From: Mycobacterium heckeshornense
GTDB taxonomy: Bacteria > Actinomycetota > Actinomycetes > Mycobacteriales > Mycobacteriaceae
Assembly (NCBI RefSeq): GCF_016592155.1
Contig: NZ_AP024237.1
Location: 2,108,001-2,172,000 of the forward strand
Length of the DNA stretch: 64,000 bases
Direction of reading: 5' to 3'
Shown: positions 31,272 through 40,476 of the stretch, piece after piece
How positions within the stretch are numbered: position 1 is the stretch's first letter
Layout of the letters: each line of letters starts with the position of its first letter
Notes under the pieces: model-generated
What the model saw: the letters and a program-made list of their open reading frames with translations, nothing else
What the model was told of the DNA's origin: nothing
Databases searched by the model: none
Made by a program: the position numbers and the translations under genes

Positions 31272-31972
31272 CGGTCATCTTGTTGCGGCACGGCAGATCG
31301 ACGTCGAATACCGCGCAGGTGCTGGCCGGCCGCTCCGAGGGCGTCGACCTCGACGACACCGGCCGCGAACAAGCCGCCGACCTGATCACCCGGCTCGCCG
31401 AGCTGCCCATCCGGGCGCTGGTGTCCTCGCCAATGCTGCGCTGCCGGCGCACACTCGAACCGCTCGCCGGGGTGCTGGGTCTGCAGCCGGTGGTCGACGA
31501 GCGGCTCTCCGAGGTCGACTACGGCCAGTGGACCGGCCGCAAAATCTCCGAATTGGCCAAAGAACCGTTGTGGGCGGTGGTTCAGGCGCATCCCAGCGCA
31601 GCGGTGTTCCCCGACGGCGAAGGGTTGGCGCAGGTGCAGGTGCGCGCGGTGGCCGCGGTTCGCGAGCACGACCGGCGCCTGGCCGACCAGCACCGCGGTG
31701 ACGCCCTGTGGCTGGCCTGTACCCACGGTGATGTCATCAAGGCTGTCCTTGCCGATGCGCTGGGCAATCATCTGGACAGCTTCCAGCGCATCACCGCCGA
31801 CCCGGCGTCGATCAGCGTGATTCGCTATACCCAGCTGCGCCCATTTGTGTTGCATGTCAACCACACCGGCGCACGGCTGACCGCCGCGCTGACCGGCGCG
31901 CCGTCTCCGGATGCCGCGCCGGGCGGTGACGTGGCGCCCGGTGACGCGGTGGTGGGCGGCTCCACGGGCTGA
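31268..31972 (+). CDS. Histidine phosphatase-family protein (Rv2135c-like)
   Basis: 234 residues. The phosphate-binding RHG motif ([10 protein letters not shown]) sits at residue 7, with [10 protein letters not shown], the acidic SEVDYGQW and the second histidine in CTHGDVIK. Annotated in MTB as phosphoglycerate mutase-like; most such proteins are phosphatases. The ATG overlaps the uppP stop (ATGA). The C-terminal 30 residues are Gly/Ala/Pro-rich. The longer frame from 30881 lies inside uppP and is not real. Confidence 0.88.
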   Translation: MTVILLRHGRSTSNTAQVLAGRSEGVDLDDTGREQAADLITRLAELPIRALVSSPMLRCRRTLEPLAGVLGLQPVVDERLSEVDYGQWTGRKISELAKEPLWAVVQAHPSAAVFPDGEGLAQVQVRAVAAVREHDRRLADQHRGDALWLACTHGDVIKAVLADALGNHLDSFQRITADPASISVIRYTQLRPFVLHVNHTGARLTAALTGAPSPDAAPGGDVAPGDAVVGGSTG

Positions 31973-32064
31973 CTCACGTCCGGCTTGAATAGACCCGGAC
32001 GAATATGCCCGGCAATTGCTGGGCATTACACGGGAACGACAATTGCCGGTATTTTGGAGATGCC

Positions 32065-32652
32065 ATGGCCCGAGCAATTCACGTGTTTCGTACCCCCGAC
32101 CGCTTCGTCGCCGGGACCGTCGGCCAGCCCGGAAACCGCACCTTTTATCTGCAAGCCGTCCATGACAACCGGGTGGTGTCGGTGGTGCTGGAGAAGCAGC
32201 AGGTCGCGGTGCTCGCTGACCGCATTGGCGCGCTGTTGTATGAGGTGCACCGCAGGTTCGGCACACCCGTGCCGCCGGAACCGACCGAGGTTGACGACCT
32301 CAACCCGCTGATCACCCCGATCGACGCCGAGTTTCGGGTCGGAACGATGGGGCTCGGCTGGGATTCCGAGGCGCAGACCGTAGTGGTCGAATTGTTGGCC
32401 GTCACCGACACCGAGTTCGATGCGTCGGTGGTGCTTGACGACACCGAGGAGGGACCCGACGCGGTGCGGGTGTTTTTGACCCCGGAGTCGGCCCGGCAGT
32501 TCGCGACCCGGTCGCATCGCGTGATCGCGGCGGGCCGTCCGCCCTGCCCGCTGTGCGACGAACCGCTGGACCCGGAGGGGCACATCTGCGCGCGCACCAA
32601 CGGCTATCGGCGCAGCGCGCTGCTCGGGTCTGACGATGACGCCGAGGCCTGA
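32065..32652 (+). CDS. DUF3090 family protein (Rv2134c-like)
   Basis: 195 residues starting MARAIHVFRTPDRFVAGTVG, the standard DUF3090 opening. Two CxxC pairs (CPLCDEPL and the C in GHICAR) near the C-terminus suggest a zinc-ribbon. Members are always found beside the SCO1664-type gene, as here, where the two overlap by 17 bases. Biological role unknown. GGAGA precedes the ATG. Confidence 0.88.
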   Translation: MARAIHVFRTPDRFVAGTVGQPGNRTFYLQAVHDNRVVSVVLEKQQVAVLADRIGALLYEVHRRFGTPVPPEPTEVDDLNPLITPIDAEFRVGTMGLGWDSEAQTVVVELLAVTDTEFDASVVLDDTEEGPDAVRVFLTPESARQFATRSHRVIAAGRPPCPLCDEPLDPEGHICARTNGYRRSALLGSDDDAEA

Positions 32653-33451
32653 TGATCGCGAGGTTCTGCGGCGCGGCGAGCTGACGGTCCTGGGACGCAT
32701 TCGCTCGGCCAGCAACGCGACCTTCCTGTGCGAGGCGACGTGCGGCCAGCGCAGTGTGCACTGCGTCTACAAGCCGATCGCCGGTGAGCAGCCGCTGTGG
32801 GACTTTCCCGACGGGACGCTGGCCGGCCGGGAACTCGGCGCATATCTGGTGTCCACCCAACTTGGGTGGAACATCGTGCCCTACACCATCATTCGCGACG
32901 GTCCGGCCGGTCGCGGCATGCTTCAGCTGTGGGTGCACCAACCCGGCGATACGCCGGACTGCGATCCCGATCCGGGCCCGGACTTGGTGGACCTGTTTCC
33001 CGCAAGCAAGCCGCCACCGGGCTATTTGCCCGTGCTGCGCGCCTACGATTACGCCGGCGACGAAGTGGTGCTGATGCACGCCGACGACATCCGGCTGCGG
33101 CGGATGGCGGTGTTCGATGTGCTGGTCAACAACGCCGACCGCAAAGGCGGCCACATCCTGCGCGGACTCGACGGACACGTCTACGGCGTTGACCACGGTG
33201 TCTGCCTGCACACCGAGAACAAGTTGCGCACGGTGCTGTGGGGCTGGGCCGGCAAACCCGTCGACGACGAGACCCTGGACGCGGTCGCCGGGCTGAGCGA
33301 AGCGCTGCGCGGCCCGCTCGCCGACACCCTGACCGGGCACATCACCGCCCGCGAAATCGCGGCGCTACGCCGGCGCGCCCGCGCGTTGCTGGACAACCCG
33401 GTGATGCCTACTCCGGATCGGCATCGTCCCATTCCGTGGCCGGCGTTTTGA
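32636..33451 (+). CDS. SCO1664-family kinase-like protein (Rv2133c-like)
   Basis: 271 residues with a PI3/4-kinase-like fold as recognised for the SCO1664 family: CVYKPIAGEQPLWDFPDG resembles the nucleotide-binding lysine region, NNADRKGGHIL the catalytic loop, and GVDHGVCLH the metal-binding loop. Substrate unknown. The start overlaps the end of the DUF3090 gene, so the two are probably translated together and may act in one process. Confidence 0.85.
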   Translation: MTPRPDDREVLRRGELTVLGRIRSASNATFLCEATCGQRSVHCVYKPIAGEQPLWDFPDGTLAGRELGAYLVSTQLGWNIVPYTIIRDGPAGRGMLQLWVHQPGDTPDCDPDPGPDLVDLFPASKPPPGYLPVLRAYDYAGDEVVLMHADDIRLRRMAVFDVLVNNADRKGGHILRGLDGHVYGVDHGVCLHTENKLRTVLWGWAGKPVDDETLDAVAGLSEALRGPLADTLTGHITAREIAALRRRARALLDNPVMPTPDRHRPIPWPAF

Positions 33452-33488
33452 CGCGTGGTCTTCGTCGAAAACGGTACCGTGCCTTGCT

Positions 33489-33995
33489 ATGCCGCGCGCG
33501 TTCGCCTATTCGGCCGACTCTCCGGCCGGTGTCGAGCAAATACTTTCGGCGTTCGGCGACAACGATTACTGGCAAGCCAGGCTGGCGGCCGCCGGCAACG
33601 ACACCGCCAGGTTAGACGCGTTGGATGTCGACAGCCGCGGTGCGGTGAGCATAGTGGTCAAGGCCAGCGTGCTGCGTGACCATCTGCCGAAAGTCGTGGC
33701 CAAGATCGGCCGCGGTGATCTTGAGACCACGCACTGCGAAACGTGGACTCCGATCGACCGGGGACAGGTGCGCGGGGAGATTGTCGTCGCGATGCGCGGG
33801 GTCCCGCTATCTGGACGCGGTGAGGCGCTGCTGGCGCCGGCCCAGCACGGGTCGCGGCTGCAGGTGCGCGGGACCGTCGCGGTCACAGTCCCATTGATCG
33901 GAGGCCGGATCGAAGGCTTGATCAGCAGTCAACTCGGCACCGGCATCACCGAACTGCAGCGCTTCACCGCCGAGTGGATTGCGGGAAACCGCTGA
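33489..33995 (+). CDS. DUF2505 family protein (SRPBCC-like)
   Basis: 168 residues, MPRAFAYSADSPAGVEQILSAFGD, matching the DUF2505 family, which has a lipid-binding START/SRPBCC-type fold. The pattern of alternating strands and a C-terminal helix (GTGITELQRFTAEWIAGNR) agrees. No catalytic residues can be named. It lies between the SCO1664-type gene and cysQ. Confidence 0.8.
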   Translation: MPRAFAYSADSPAGVEQILSAFGDNDYWQARLAAAGNDTARLDALDVDSRGAVSIVVKASVLRDHLPKVVAKIGRGDLETTHCETWTPIDRGQVRGEIVVAMRGVPLSGRGEALLAPAQHGSRLQVRGTVAVTVPLIGGRIEGLISSQLGTGITELQRFTAEWIAGNR

Positions 33996-34056
33996 CTTTC
34001 TCTGACGTCAGACCGCGTGCGACCGGTGCCGCGCGCCCGTCGGCAATACTGGTCGG

Positions 34057-34833
34057 GTGAACCCGGCCTGCCACGACCCGACCGACGCGGCGCTGGCCGC
34101 GCAATTGGCCGAAGATGCCGGCAAGCTGTTGCTGGCGGTGCGCGACGAGGTGGGCTTCGACTATCCCTGGCTGCTCGGCGACATCGGCGATGCCCAGGCC
34201 AATTCGCTGCTTTTGCGGCGGCTGCACGCTGCGCGGCCGGCTGACGCGGTGCTCAGCGAGGAAGCCTATGACGACCTGTCCCGGCTGGGCGCCGACCGGG
34301 TCTGGATCATTGACCCGCTGGACGGCACTCGGGAGTTCTCCACGCCGGGATGCGACGACTGGGCTGTCCATGTGGCGTTGTGGCGGCGGGACGGCGGGCC
34401 GAACGGTGCCATCACCGACGCAGCGGTCGCGCTGCCCGCCGCCGGCGAGCTGTACCGCAGCGACACCGTCACCGCGAACGGATCGCCACACGGCGGACCC
34501 ATTCGCGTCACCGCCAGCTCGAGCCGGCCGCCTGCGGTGCTGTACCGGCTGCGAGAACGCTTAGACATCCAACTGGTCCGGATCGGCTCGGCCGGCGCGA
34601 AGGCGATGTCGGTGGTGCGCGGCGACGCGGACGCCTACATTCATGCCGGCGGGCAATGGGAATGGGACTCGGCCGCGCCCGCGGGGGTGCTGTTGGCCGC
34701 GGGCCTGCACGCCTCCCGACTGGATGGCTCCGAGCTGGTCTATAACCGACCCGACCCGTATCTGCCCGACCTGCTGATGTGCCGACCCGAGCTGGCTGAC
34801 GTGCTGCTGGGTGCGATCCGGTTGGCAGGCTGA
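34057..34833 (+). CDS. cysQ: 3'-phosphoadenosine 5'-phosphate phosphatase CysQ
   Basis: 258-residue member of the inositol monophosphatase superfamily. The metal-binding motifs are LSEEAYDD (glutamate), [12 protein letters not shown] and [16 protein letters not shown]. The M. tuberculosis ortholog Rv2131c dephosphorylates PAP/PAPS and also acts on fructose-1,6-bisphosphate and inositol phosphate. GTG start at 34057. It precedes mshC, linking sulfur assimilation and thiol synthesis. Confidence 0.92.
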   Translation: MNPACHDPTDAALAAQLAEDAGKLLLAVRDEVGFDYPWLLGDIGDAQANSLLLRRLHAARPADAVLSEEAYDDLSRLGADRVWIIDPLDGTREFSTPGCDDWAVHVALWRRDGGPNGAITDAAVALPAAGELYRSDTVTANGSPHGGPIRVTASSSRPPAVLYRLRERLDIQLVRIGSAGAKAMSVVRGDADAYIHAGGQWEWDSAAPAGVLLAAGLHASRLDGSELVYNRPDPYLPDLLMCRPELADVLLGAIRLAG

Positions 34834-34853
34834 GAGACCTTAGAGTCGACGCT

Positions 34854-36092
34854 ATGCAATCGTGGCCCGCTCCGCCGCTTCCGGTGCTGCCGGGACGCGG
34901 GCCGGAGCTGCGACTGTACGACACGGCTGATCGCCAGGTGCGCCCGGTGACGGCAGGCCGGACCGCGACCATGTACGTCTGCGGAATCACCCCCTACGAC
35001 GCCACGCATCTGGGTCACGCCGCGACCTACGTGGCATTCGACCTGGTGCACCGGTTGTGGCTGGATCTCGGTCACGAGGTGCACTACGTGCAGAACGTCA
35101 CCGACGTCGACGACCCGCTATTCGAACGCGCCGACCGTGACGGTGTCGATTGGCAAGAGCTGGCCGCACGCGAGGTAGACCTGTTTCGCGCCGACATGAC
35201 CGCGCTGCGGGTGCTGCCCCCGCAGCAATACGTCTCGGCGACCGAGGCGATCGCGGAAGTCGTTGAGCTCGTTGAGAAAATGCTGGCGTCGGGTGCGGCG
35301 TACACCGTCGACAACGGCTACCCTGACGTCTACTACCGGGCCGACGCCACACTGCAATTCGGCTACCAGTCCGGTTATGACCGCGACACCATGCTGCGGT
35401 TGTTCGCCGAGCGTGGCGGCGACCCGACCCGTCAAGGCAAGAGCGACGCGCTCGACGCCCTGATGTGGCGGTCCGCGCGTCCGGGTGAACCGAGCTGGCC
35501 ATCGCCGTTTGGGCCCGGCCGGCCCGGTTGGCACGTCGAATGCGCGGCGATCGCGCTCAGCCGCATCGGTGCCGGCCTCGATATCCAGGGCGGCGGCAAC
35601 GATCTCATCTTTCCGCATCACGAGTTCACTGCCGCGCATGCCGAATGTGTAAGCGGGGAGCGTCGATTCGCTCGCCACTATGTGCATGCCGGGATGATCG
35701 GCTGGCAGGGCCACAAAATGTCCAAGAGCCGCGGCAACCTGGTCTTGGTGTCGACGCTGCGCGCGCAAGGCGTCGAGCCGCCAGCTATCCGGCTGGCCTT
35801 GTTGGCCGGACATTACCGCGCCGACCGGTACTGGGACGCACAGGTCCTCGACGAGGCGATCGCACGGCTGCACCGCTGGCGCACCGCGACCGCACTGCCC
35901 GCCGGTCCGGACGCCGCCGACACCATCGGCCGGGTGCGGCAGTACTTGGCCGACGATCTCGATACCCCTAAAGCGCTTGCCGCCCTTGATGGTTGGGCGA
36001 CCGATGCGCTGGATTACGGCGGCCACGACGCGCAGGCGCCCGACGCGGTGGCAGCCGCAATCGACGCACTGCTGGGAGTGGAGCTGCGATGA
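34854..36092 (+). CDS. mshC: Mycothiol ligase MshC
   Basis: 412 residues, cysteinyl-tRNA synthetase-like. It joins cysteine to GlcN-Ins in mycothiol synthesis. The class I signature is [12 protein letters not shown], the KMSKS loop is [10 protein letters not shown], and the zinc and cysteine pocket residues are in MYVCGITP and WHVECAAIA. Unlike true CysS it lacks the anticodon-binding domain, consistent with the short length. The end overlaps the next gene by 4 bases. Confidence 0.94.
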   Translation: MQSWPAPPLPVLPGRGPELRLYDTADRQVRPVTAGRTATMYVCGITPYDATHLGHAATYVAFDLVHRLWLDLGHEVHYVQNVTDVDDPLFERADRDGVDWQELAAREVDLFRADMTALRVLPPQQYVSATEAIAEVVELVEKMLASGAAYTVDNGYPDVYYRADATLQFGYQSGYDRDTMLRLFAERGGDPTRQGKSDALDALMWRSARPGEPSWPSPFGPGRPGWHVECAAIALSRIGAGLDIQGGGNDLIFPHHEFTAAHAECVSGERRFARHYVHAGMIGWQGHKMSKSRGNLVLVSTLRAQGVEPPAIRLALLAGHYRADRYWDAQVLDEAIARLHRWRTATALPAGPDAADTIGRVRQYLADDLDTPKALAALDGWATDALDYGGHDAQAPDAVAAAIDALLGVELR

Positions 36093-36967
36093 GCGCAGCC
36101 AGCCGCCAAGTTGTACTCATCACCGGCGCTGCAGGTGGCATCGGTGCCGAAGTGGCCCGTCGATTGCACGCCAAGGGCGCCAGGCTGGTCTTGAGCGATT
36201 TGGACGAGGCACAGCTCAATACGCTGGGCGCCGAACTAGCCGACGAGCGGGTGCTCACCGTGGTCGCCGATGTCCGCGACCGCGCCGCCATGCAAGCCGC
36301 CGCCGACCACGCCATAGACCGGTTCGGCGGTATCGACACGGTCATGGCAAACGCCGGGATAGCCAGCTACGGGTCGGTTCTGCAGGTCGATCCCGAAGCA
36401 TTCCGCCGACTCGTCGACGTCAACGTGCTCGGGGTGTACCACACCGTGCGGGCCGCTCTTCCCTCGCTGATCGAGCGGGGCGGCTATGTGCTGATCGTGT
36501 CGTCGCTGGCCGCCTACGCCGCAGCCCCGGGTATGGCGCCGTACGGCGCCTCCAAAGCCGCGGTCGAACACTTCGCCAACGCGCTGCGCCTGGAGGTTGC
36601 CCATCTGGGCGTCGACGTCGGGTCGGCGCACATGTCGTGGATCGACACGCCGATGGTGCAAGACAGCAAGGCCGACCTGTCCACATTCACCGAGATGCTC
36701 GCCAAACTGCCTTATCCGCTCAACCGCACCACATCGGTGCAGAAGTGTGCGCAGGCCTTGGTCAAGGGCATCGAGGGGCGCAAACGCCGCATCAACAGTC
36801 CGGGCTGGGTTGGGCTGGTCCGCTGGCTGCGGCCGGTGCTGTCCACCCCGCTGGGCGAGGCCCCGGTCCGGCGGTTGGTGCCCGATCTGCTGCCGCGCAT
36901 GGACGCCGAAGTCGCTGCGCTTGGTCGTTCGACCAGTGCTCACACGCAGGGACTGGAGCGGCGGTAA
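36089..36967 (+). CDS. SDR-family oxidoreductase (Rv2129c-like)
   Basis: 292 residues, intact short-chain dehydrogenase: [11 protein letters not shown] cofactor loop, [15 protein letters not shown] serine region and [11 protein letters not shown] with the proper YxxxK. Substrate unknown. The ATG overlaps the mshC stop (ATGA). Directly after its stop begins the left copy of a direct repeat that matches the 3' end of the PAC2 gene. Confidence 0.9.
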   Translation: MSAASRQVVLITGAAGGIGAEVARRLHAKGARLVLSDLDEAQLNTLGAELADERVLTVVADVRDRAAMQAAADHAIDRFGGIDTVMANAGIASYGSVLQVDPEAFRRLVDVNVLGVYHTVRAALPSLIERGGYVLIVSSLAAYAAAPGMAPYGASKAAVEHFANALRLEVAHLGVDVGSAHMSWIDTPMVQDSKADLSTFTEMLAKLPYPLNRTTSVQKCAQALVKGIEGRKRRINSPGWVGLVRWLRPVLSTPLGEAPVRRLVPDLLPRMDAEVAALGRSTSAHTQGLERR

Positions 36968-37406
36968 GCCGCTGTTGCCAGACTCCGCCCTGGGGGCCGT
37001 TGCGGCCCGCGCCGTCGCCGGGCTAGCGCCCGAAACCGGGGCGGCGGCGGCGTAGATAGCGTTCGAACTCGGCGGCCAGCGCGTCCCCGTCGATCTTGCC
37101 CAGCGCCTCGTGCATGTCGACCTCGGCGTCGCCGCGCTGCTCCAACGAAGCGACGTACTCGGCGATCTCCTCGTCCTCGGCGGTCATCTCGCTGACCGCG
37201 GCCTCCCACTCCTCGGCCTGGGCGGGCAGGTCGGCCAGCGGAACCTCGATGTCGAGCACGTCCTCGACCCGGCGCAGCAGTGCCACGGTGGCTTTGGGGT
37301 TCGGTGGCTGAGACACGTAGTGTGGTACCGCTGCCCAGAACATCACCGCTGGAATCCCGGCCGCCACGCACGCGTCCTGGAACACTCCGGCAATACCGGT
37401 CGGGCC
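36967..37406. repeat. Left copy of a ~440-bp direct repeat (PAC2 3' end)
   Basis: Matches 39463-39900 in the same orientation. Both start AGCCGCTGTTGCCAGACTCC and both contain the PAC2 stop and about 120 codons. The coding part (37023-37403) differs at only about seven bases by eye, several of them clustered at one spot; the non-coding start (about 60 bases) is more diverged with a 2-base length difference. Confidence 0.9.
37023..37403 (-). pseudogene. Truncated duplicate of PAC2-family gene (3' end)
   Basis: Encodes the last ~125 residues of the PAC2 protein encoded at 39517-40395, ending EFERYLRRRRPGFGR, with very few changes (for example VTFWAAVP becomes VMFWAAVP). The N-terminal 60 percent is missing; upstream sequence switches abruptly to a metH fragment on the other strand. 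A GTG (VFQDACVAAG) could start translation but there is no sign that it is expressed. Confidence 0.88.
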
Positions 37407-37410
37407 CCGC

Positions 37411-37645
37411 GGATTACCAGAGATGCCTGGACATCGCCAAGGAACAGACCCGCGACGGCGCGCACTTGCTGGATCTGTGCGTGGACTCTGTGGGCCGCGA
37501 CGGCGTCGCAGACATGACGGCGCTGGCCAGTTGGCTCGCCACCGCGTCGACCTTGCCGATCATGCTGGACTCCACCGAAACTGCCGTGCTGCAAGCGGGT
37601 TTGGAGCATTTGGGTGGGCGCTGCGTGATCAACTCGGTGAACTGC
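37411..37645 (+). pseudogene. Internal metH fragment, diverged
   Basis: 235 bases aligning without gaps to metH 41571-41805 (roughly residues 366-443, DYQKCLDIAKEQTRDGAHLL...). I count about 35 differences by eye, mostly at third codon positions, so it looks like the same gene from a related species rather than a recent copy of the local one. The frame is open across the fragment (DYQRCLDIAKEQTRDGA), then the similarity stops at AACTGC. Confidence 0.88.
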
Positions 37646-37841
37646 AGTTCGTGCGGTTCGGCTACGCCGTTTGCAGCGCGGCAATAGCGTGGAACGGAGG
37701 CTGGCTGGTGTGCGTCCTTAGCGGAAAAGCTGGCGGGGTGCGCCGACTTGAGCGAACTCGTTGTTGGCTGCCTGCTTCGGCGGTGGTCTCGTATCGGTGG
37801 TTTGGCCGAGTGGAATAGGTCGTTCCCACTACGATTCCCGT

Positions 37842-38892
37842 ATGCCCGAGGCCCCCGGTCGCCGCCTGAAGGTGCTCGCGATTGGGTTGCGCCAGTTGGG
37901 AGCTGAATGCGAGACGATCTGCGGTGAGCTGTCCGCGGCCGCAGCGCCGTCGTTTGTGGCGGCTTCGCCCTGGCAGTCCACCGTGGGAAGCGTGAACCTC
38001 GCCGCCGCCGCGGCGAGCAAAGACCTGGCCGCGATAGCGCGGCGGGTGGGCGCGCGTGGGGCCGACTACAGTATGGCGGGCATCGCCTACACCGGCACCG
38101 AGGACCACAGCGCGGCGCGGTTGCGGGGGGTTGGTGAGCTGATGGCCGGTGTGTCGCCGCTGCCCACGGGCTGGCCGACGCTCTCGCAGCTGCGTTCCGC
38201 GCAATTTGGTCACCTGGGGCAGTTCGCCGACTGGTGCGAACACGTCGGTGCTGAAGCAGAGAAAGCCTTGGCGCAATTGGCGCAAAAAAGTGCGTGCCCC
38301 GGGCGGCGTCGAGTGGGAGGGTGCGGCCGGGGACGCGGCGATCACTCAGGCGGAAACCGATGTGGTCATTGCGCGCAAGTTTTTGTGGAGCGTGCCCGAT
38401 GCGGCCGAGATCGCCCGGCGTGGGCAGGACGTGCTGCAAGCCGGCAAGCAGGAAGCCCTGGAGGCGGTCGCCGACGCCCAGCGCGCCGGCTTTCGGGTCA
38501 GCGAAGCCTACAGCGTCACCGACACCGGTCGGGCCACCAGCCGCGCGCAGCAGGAGAAACGTCTGGCGGAAGCCGTCGCGCACTCCAATTTCATTCGCCA
38601 CCGCGTCGGGATGCTGGTCGGCAACGAGCAGCGCGTCAGCGCAGAGCTGAAGGAAGCCACCGCCGCCTGGGGCACCCTGACCTTCGCCCAGTCGCCGACG
38701 GCCAAGGTACGAGGGTCAGGCGTAACAGACGGAATTCCTCTGGGATTTCACGACATTCTTCAAGGCCGGATTGTCTGGTGCGTACCTGGTCCGCGGGGTG
38801 GGCCCTGGGCTTTTCATTGCGAAATTCTCTATCCGGACGGTACCACTGACATGTATTACACCGACGAGGACGAGTCAGGTGGACACCTATGA
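37842..38892 (+). pseudogene. T7SS effector-like gene (EspC-like + WXG-like), frameshifted
   Basis: N-terminal 100 residues (MPEAPGRRLKVLAIGLRQLG...) look like a small EspC/DUF2580-type protein. They continue in frame, without a stop, into a WXG-like delivery domain (SPLPTGWPTLSQLRSAQFGH). At a run of six A (38284-38289) the frame shifts; dropping one A continues to VRAPGGVEWEGAAGDAA (WEG motif), RRGQDVLQAG, DAQRAGFRVSEAYSVTD and RVGMLVGNEQRVSAEL, the same helical region as the broken gene at 6190-6738. The last ~60 residues (PLGFHDILQGRIVWCVPG... to DESGGHL) differ and could be a short toxin domain or its remnant. A normal layout would be two genes, so it looks fused as well as frameshifted. 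Confidence 0.65.
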
Positions 38893-38935
38893 CGATTCCG
38901 GCGTACTCGACCACCAACGGTTACGGGAGCAACCG

Positions 38936-39349
38936 ATGACAACGCCAGCTGACGATCCAATTGCACAGCAACGGTTCGCCTTCAGGATGAAGCCCCAATT
39001 CGAGCACACCACCGATGGGTGGCGTGCATGGTACCCAGGTTCGGACTGGTCGGTGACTGCGCCGAGTGCAGAGGAAGCGCGACAGAAGTTGGTGGCCGAG
39101 GTCAACCGGCGCCGCGAAGCCGGCGAAGACCCGAAGGCCTTCCAGGAGGCCGTCTACCGTAAGCACTTGCAAGAACCCGTTCCTGGGGTTTACGCCATGG
39201 ACAACGAGCTGTACCGCTATGTGGCGCGAGAAACGGGGTACGACCAAGACGCTCTGCAAGAAGTCTTCGAGGAATCCGAGCGCCGCCGGGCGTTGGGTGA
39301 AAGCTTCACCAAGGCCGATTACTTGGCGTGGATGAACCGGAAAAACTGA
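38936..39349 (+). CDS. Hypothetical protein, candidate immunity/antitoxin partner
   Basis: 137 residues, acidic and soluble, no signal peptide: MTTPADDPIAQQRFAFRMKP, then a segment WRAWYPGSDWSVTAPSAEEA that resembles HicB-like folds, then a helical C-terminal part. It starts 43 bases after the effector-like gene in the same direction, with GGGAG ahead of the ATG. A small soluble gene directly after a secreted effector is the usual place for an immunity protein; this is inference from position only. Confidence 0.6.
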   Translation: MTTPADDPIAQQRFAFRMKPQFEHTTDGWRAWYPGSDWSVTAPSAEEARQKLVAEVNRRREAGEDPKAFQEAVYRKHLQEPVPGVYAMDNELYRYVARETGYDQDALQEVFEESERRRALGESFTKADYLAWMNRKN

Positions 39350-39462
39350 CCGGCAGTCTGGCGGTGTGGATGTACTGCGTTATGTGAGTCTTGACGGTGT
39401 GCCAGGCGTTTCGGAGTCCTGGTGGTGTGGGTGGTTGGTCGGCTGCTAGGAGGGGGCAGACC

Positions 39463-39900
39463 AGCCGCTGTTGCCAGACTCCGCATCGGGGCTTGCGGCA
39501 CGCATCGCCCCCACGGCTATCTCCCGAAGCCGGGGCGGCGGCGGCGTAGATAGCGTTCGAACTCGGCGGCCAGCGCGTCGCCGTCGATCTTGCCCAGCGC
39601 CTCGTGCATGTCGACCTCGGCGTCGCCGCGCTGCTCCAACGAAGCGACGTACTCGGCGATCTCCTCGTCCTCGGCGGTCATCTCGCTGACCGCGGCCTCC
39701 CACTCCTCGGCCTGCGCGGGCAGATCCCCCAGGGGAACCTCGATGTCGAGCACGTCCTCGACCCGGCGCAGCAGTGCCACGGTGGCTTTGGGGTTCGGTG
39801 GCTGAGACACGTAGTGTGGTACCGCTGCCCAGAACGTCACCGCTGGAATCCCGGCCGCCACGCACGCGTCCTGGAACACTCCGGCAATACCGGTCGGACC
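39463..39900. repeat. Right copy of the ~440-bp direct repeat (PAC2 3' end)
   Basis: Partner of 36967-37406. This copy continues into the complete PAC2 gene, so it is the parent locus or has been made identical to it by gene conversion. The two copies bracket the metH fragment and the effector module. Confidence 0.9.
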
Positions 39901-40395
39901 TTCGTAACGGGTTTCCTGTAAACCGAAGCGGCGCGCCGACTCCGGCGAGTAGGCCGCCCCGGACACCGGAACCGGTCGGCTGTGCGGCGTGTCCGCAAGC
40001 AGCGCCCCGAGGATCACGACGGTCTCGACGTTGAGCTTGTCGACGATCGCGAGTAACTCGGCGCAAAAGGTGCGCCATCGCATGTTCGGCTCCACCCCAT
40101 GCATCAGCACGATGTCGCGCTCGCTACCCGGTGGGCGGCAGTGCGAGATCCGCATCGCCGGCCACACCAGTTCGCGGGTGACGCCGTCGACCTGGCGGAT
40201 CACCGGACGGTTGACCTGATAGTCGTAGTAGGCCTCGTCGTCGATCTCGACGATGGGCTCAGCCTCCCAGATGGCCTCCAGGTGCTCGACCGCGTCGCTG
40301 GCGGCGTCGCCGGCGTCGTTCCAGCCCTCGAAAGCCGCCACCACGACGGTGTTGTGCAGTTCGGGCAGCGCGGCGCGGGCATCCGGCGGGGTCAC
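39517..40395 (-). CDS. PAC2-family protein (Rv2125-like)
   Basis: 292 residues from the GTG at 40395, the same length as I recall for Rv2125. PAC2 (proteasome assembly chaperone 2-like) domain with VVAAFEGWNDAGDAAS, the acidic VEIDDEAYYDYQVNRP, VILGALLADTPHSRPVPV and YEGPTGIAG. Role in mycobacteria is not settled. An ATG at 40449 would add 18 residues. It is divergent from metH with an 81-base gap. The last 125 residues are duplicated at 37023-37403. Confidence 0.9.
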   Translation of the reverse strand: MTPPDARAALPELHNTVVVAAFEGWNDAGDAASDAVEHLEAIWEAEPIVEIDDEAYYDYQVNRPVIRQVDGVTRELVWPAMRISHCRPPGSERDIVLMHGVEPNMRWRTFCAELLAIVDKLNVETVVILGALLADTPHSRPVPVSGAAYSPESARRFGLQETRYEGPTGIAGVFQDACVAAGIPAVTFWAAVPHYVSQPPNPKATVALLRRVEDVLDIEVPLGDLPAQAEEWEAAVSEMTAEDEEIAEYVASLEQRGDAEVDMHEALGKIDGDALAAEFERYLRRRRPGFGR

Positions 40396-40476
40396 AGGAT
40401 CAGCGTACGGCGTTGCACCGGTTGCCCGCGCCGCGACGAACGGACCCATTTGGATAGAACAGCTATGCTTGTCGGG

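Noticed and set aside
37761..37841. Earlier start for the effector-like gene
   Set aside because: The added residues are not like any T7SS protein and there is no ribosome binding site.
38283..38292. Programmed -1 ribosomal frameshift at the A-run
   Set aside because: The downstream frame needs a +1 shift, and the codon phase does not fit a classical X-XXY-YYZ slippery heptamer.
40099..40476. N-terminal extension of metH (open frame from 40099)
   Set aside because: It lies antisense over the PAC2 gene; the GTG at 40477 gives exactly the usual 1192 residues.
40396..40476. Cobalamin riboswitch before metH
   Set aside because: The gap is only 81 bases and has no B12-box or conserved core.
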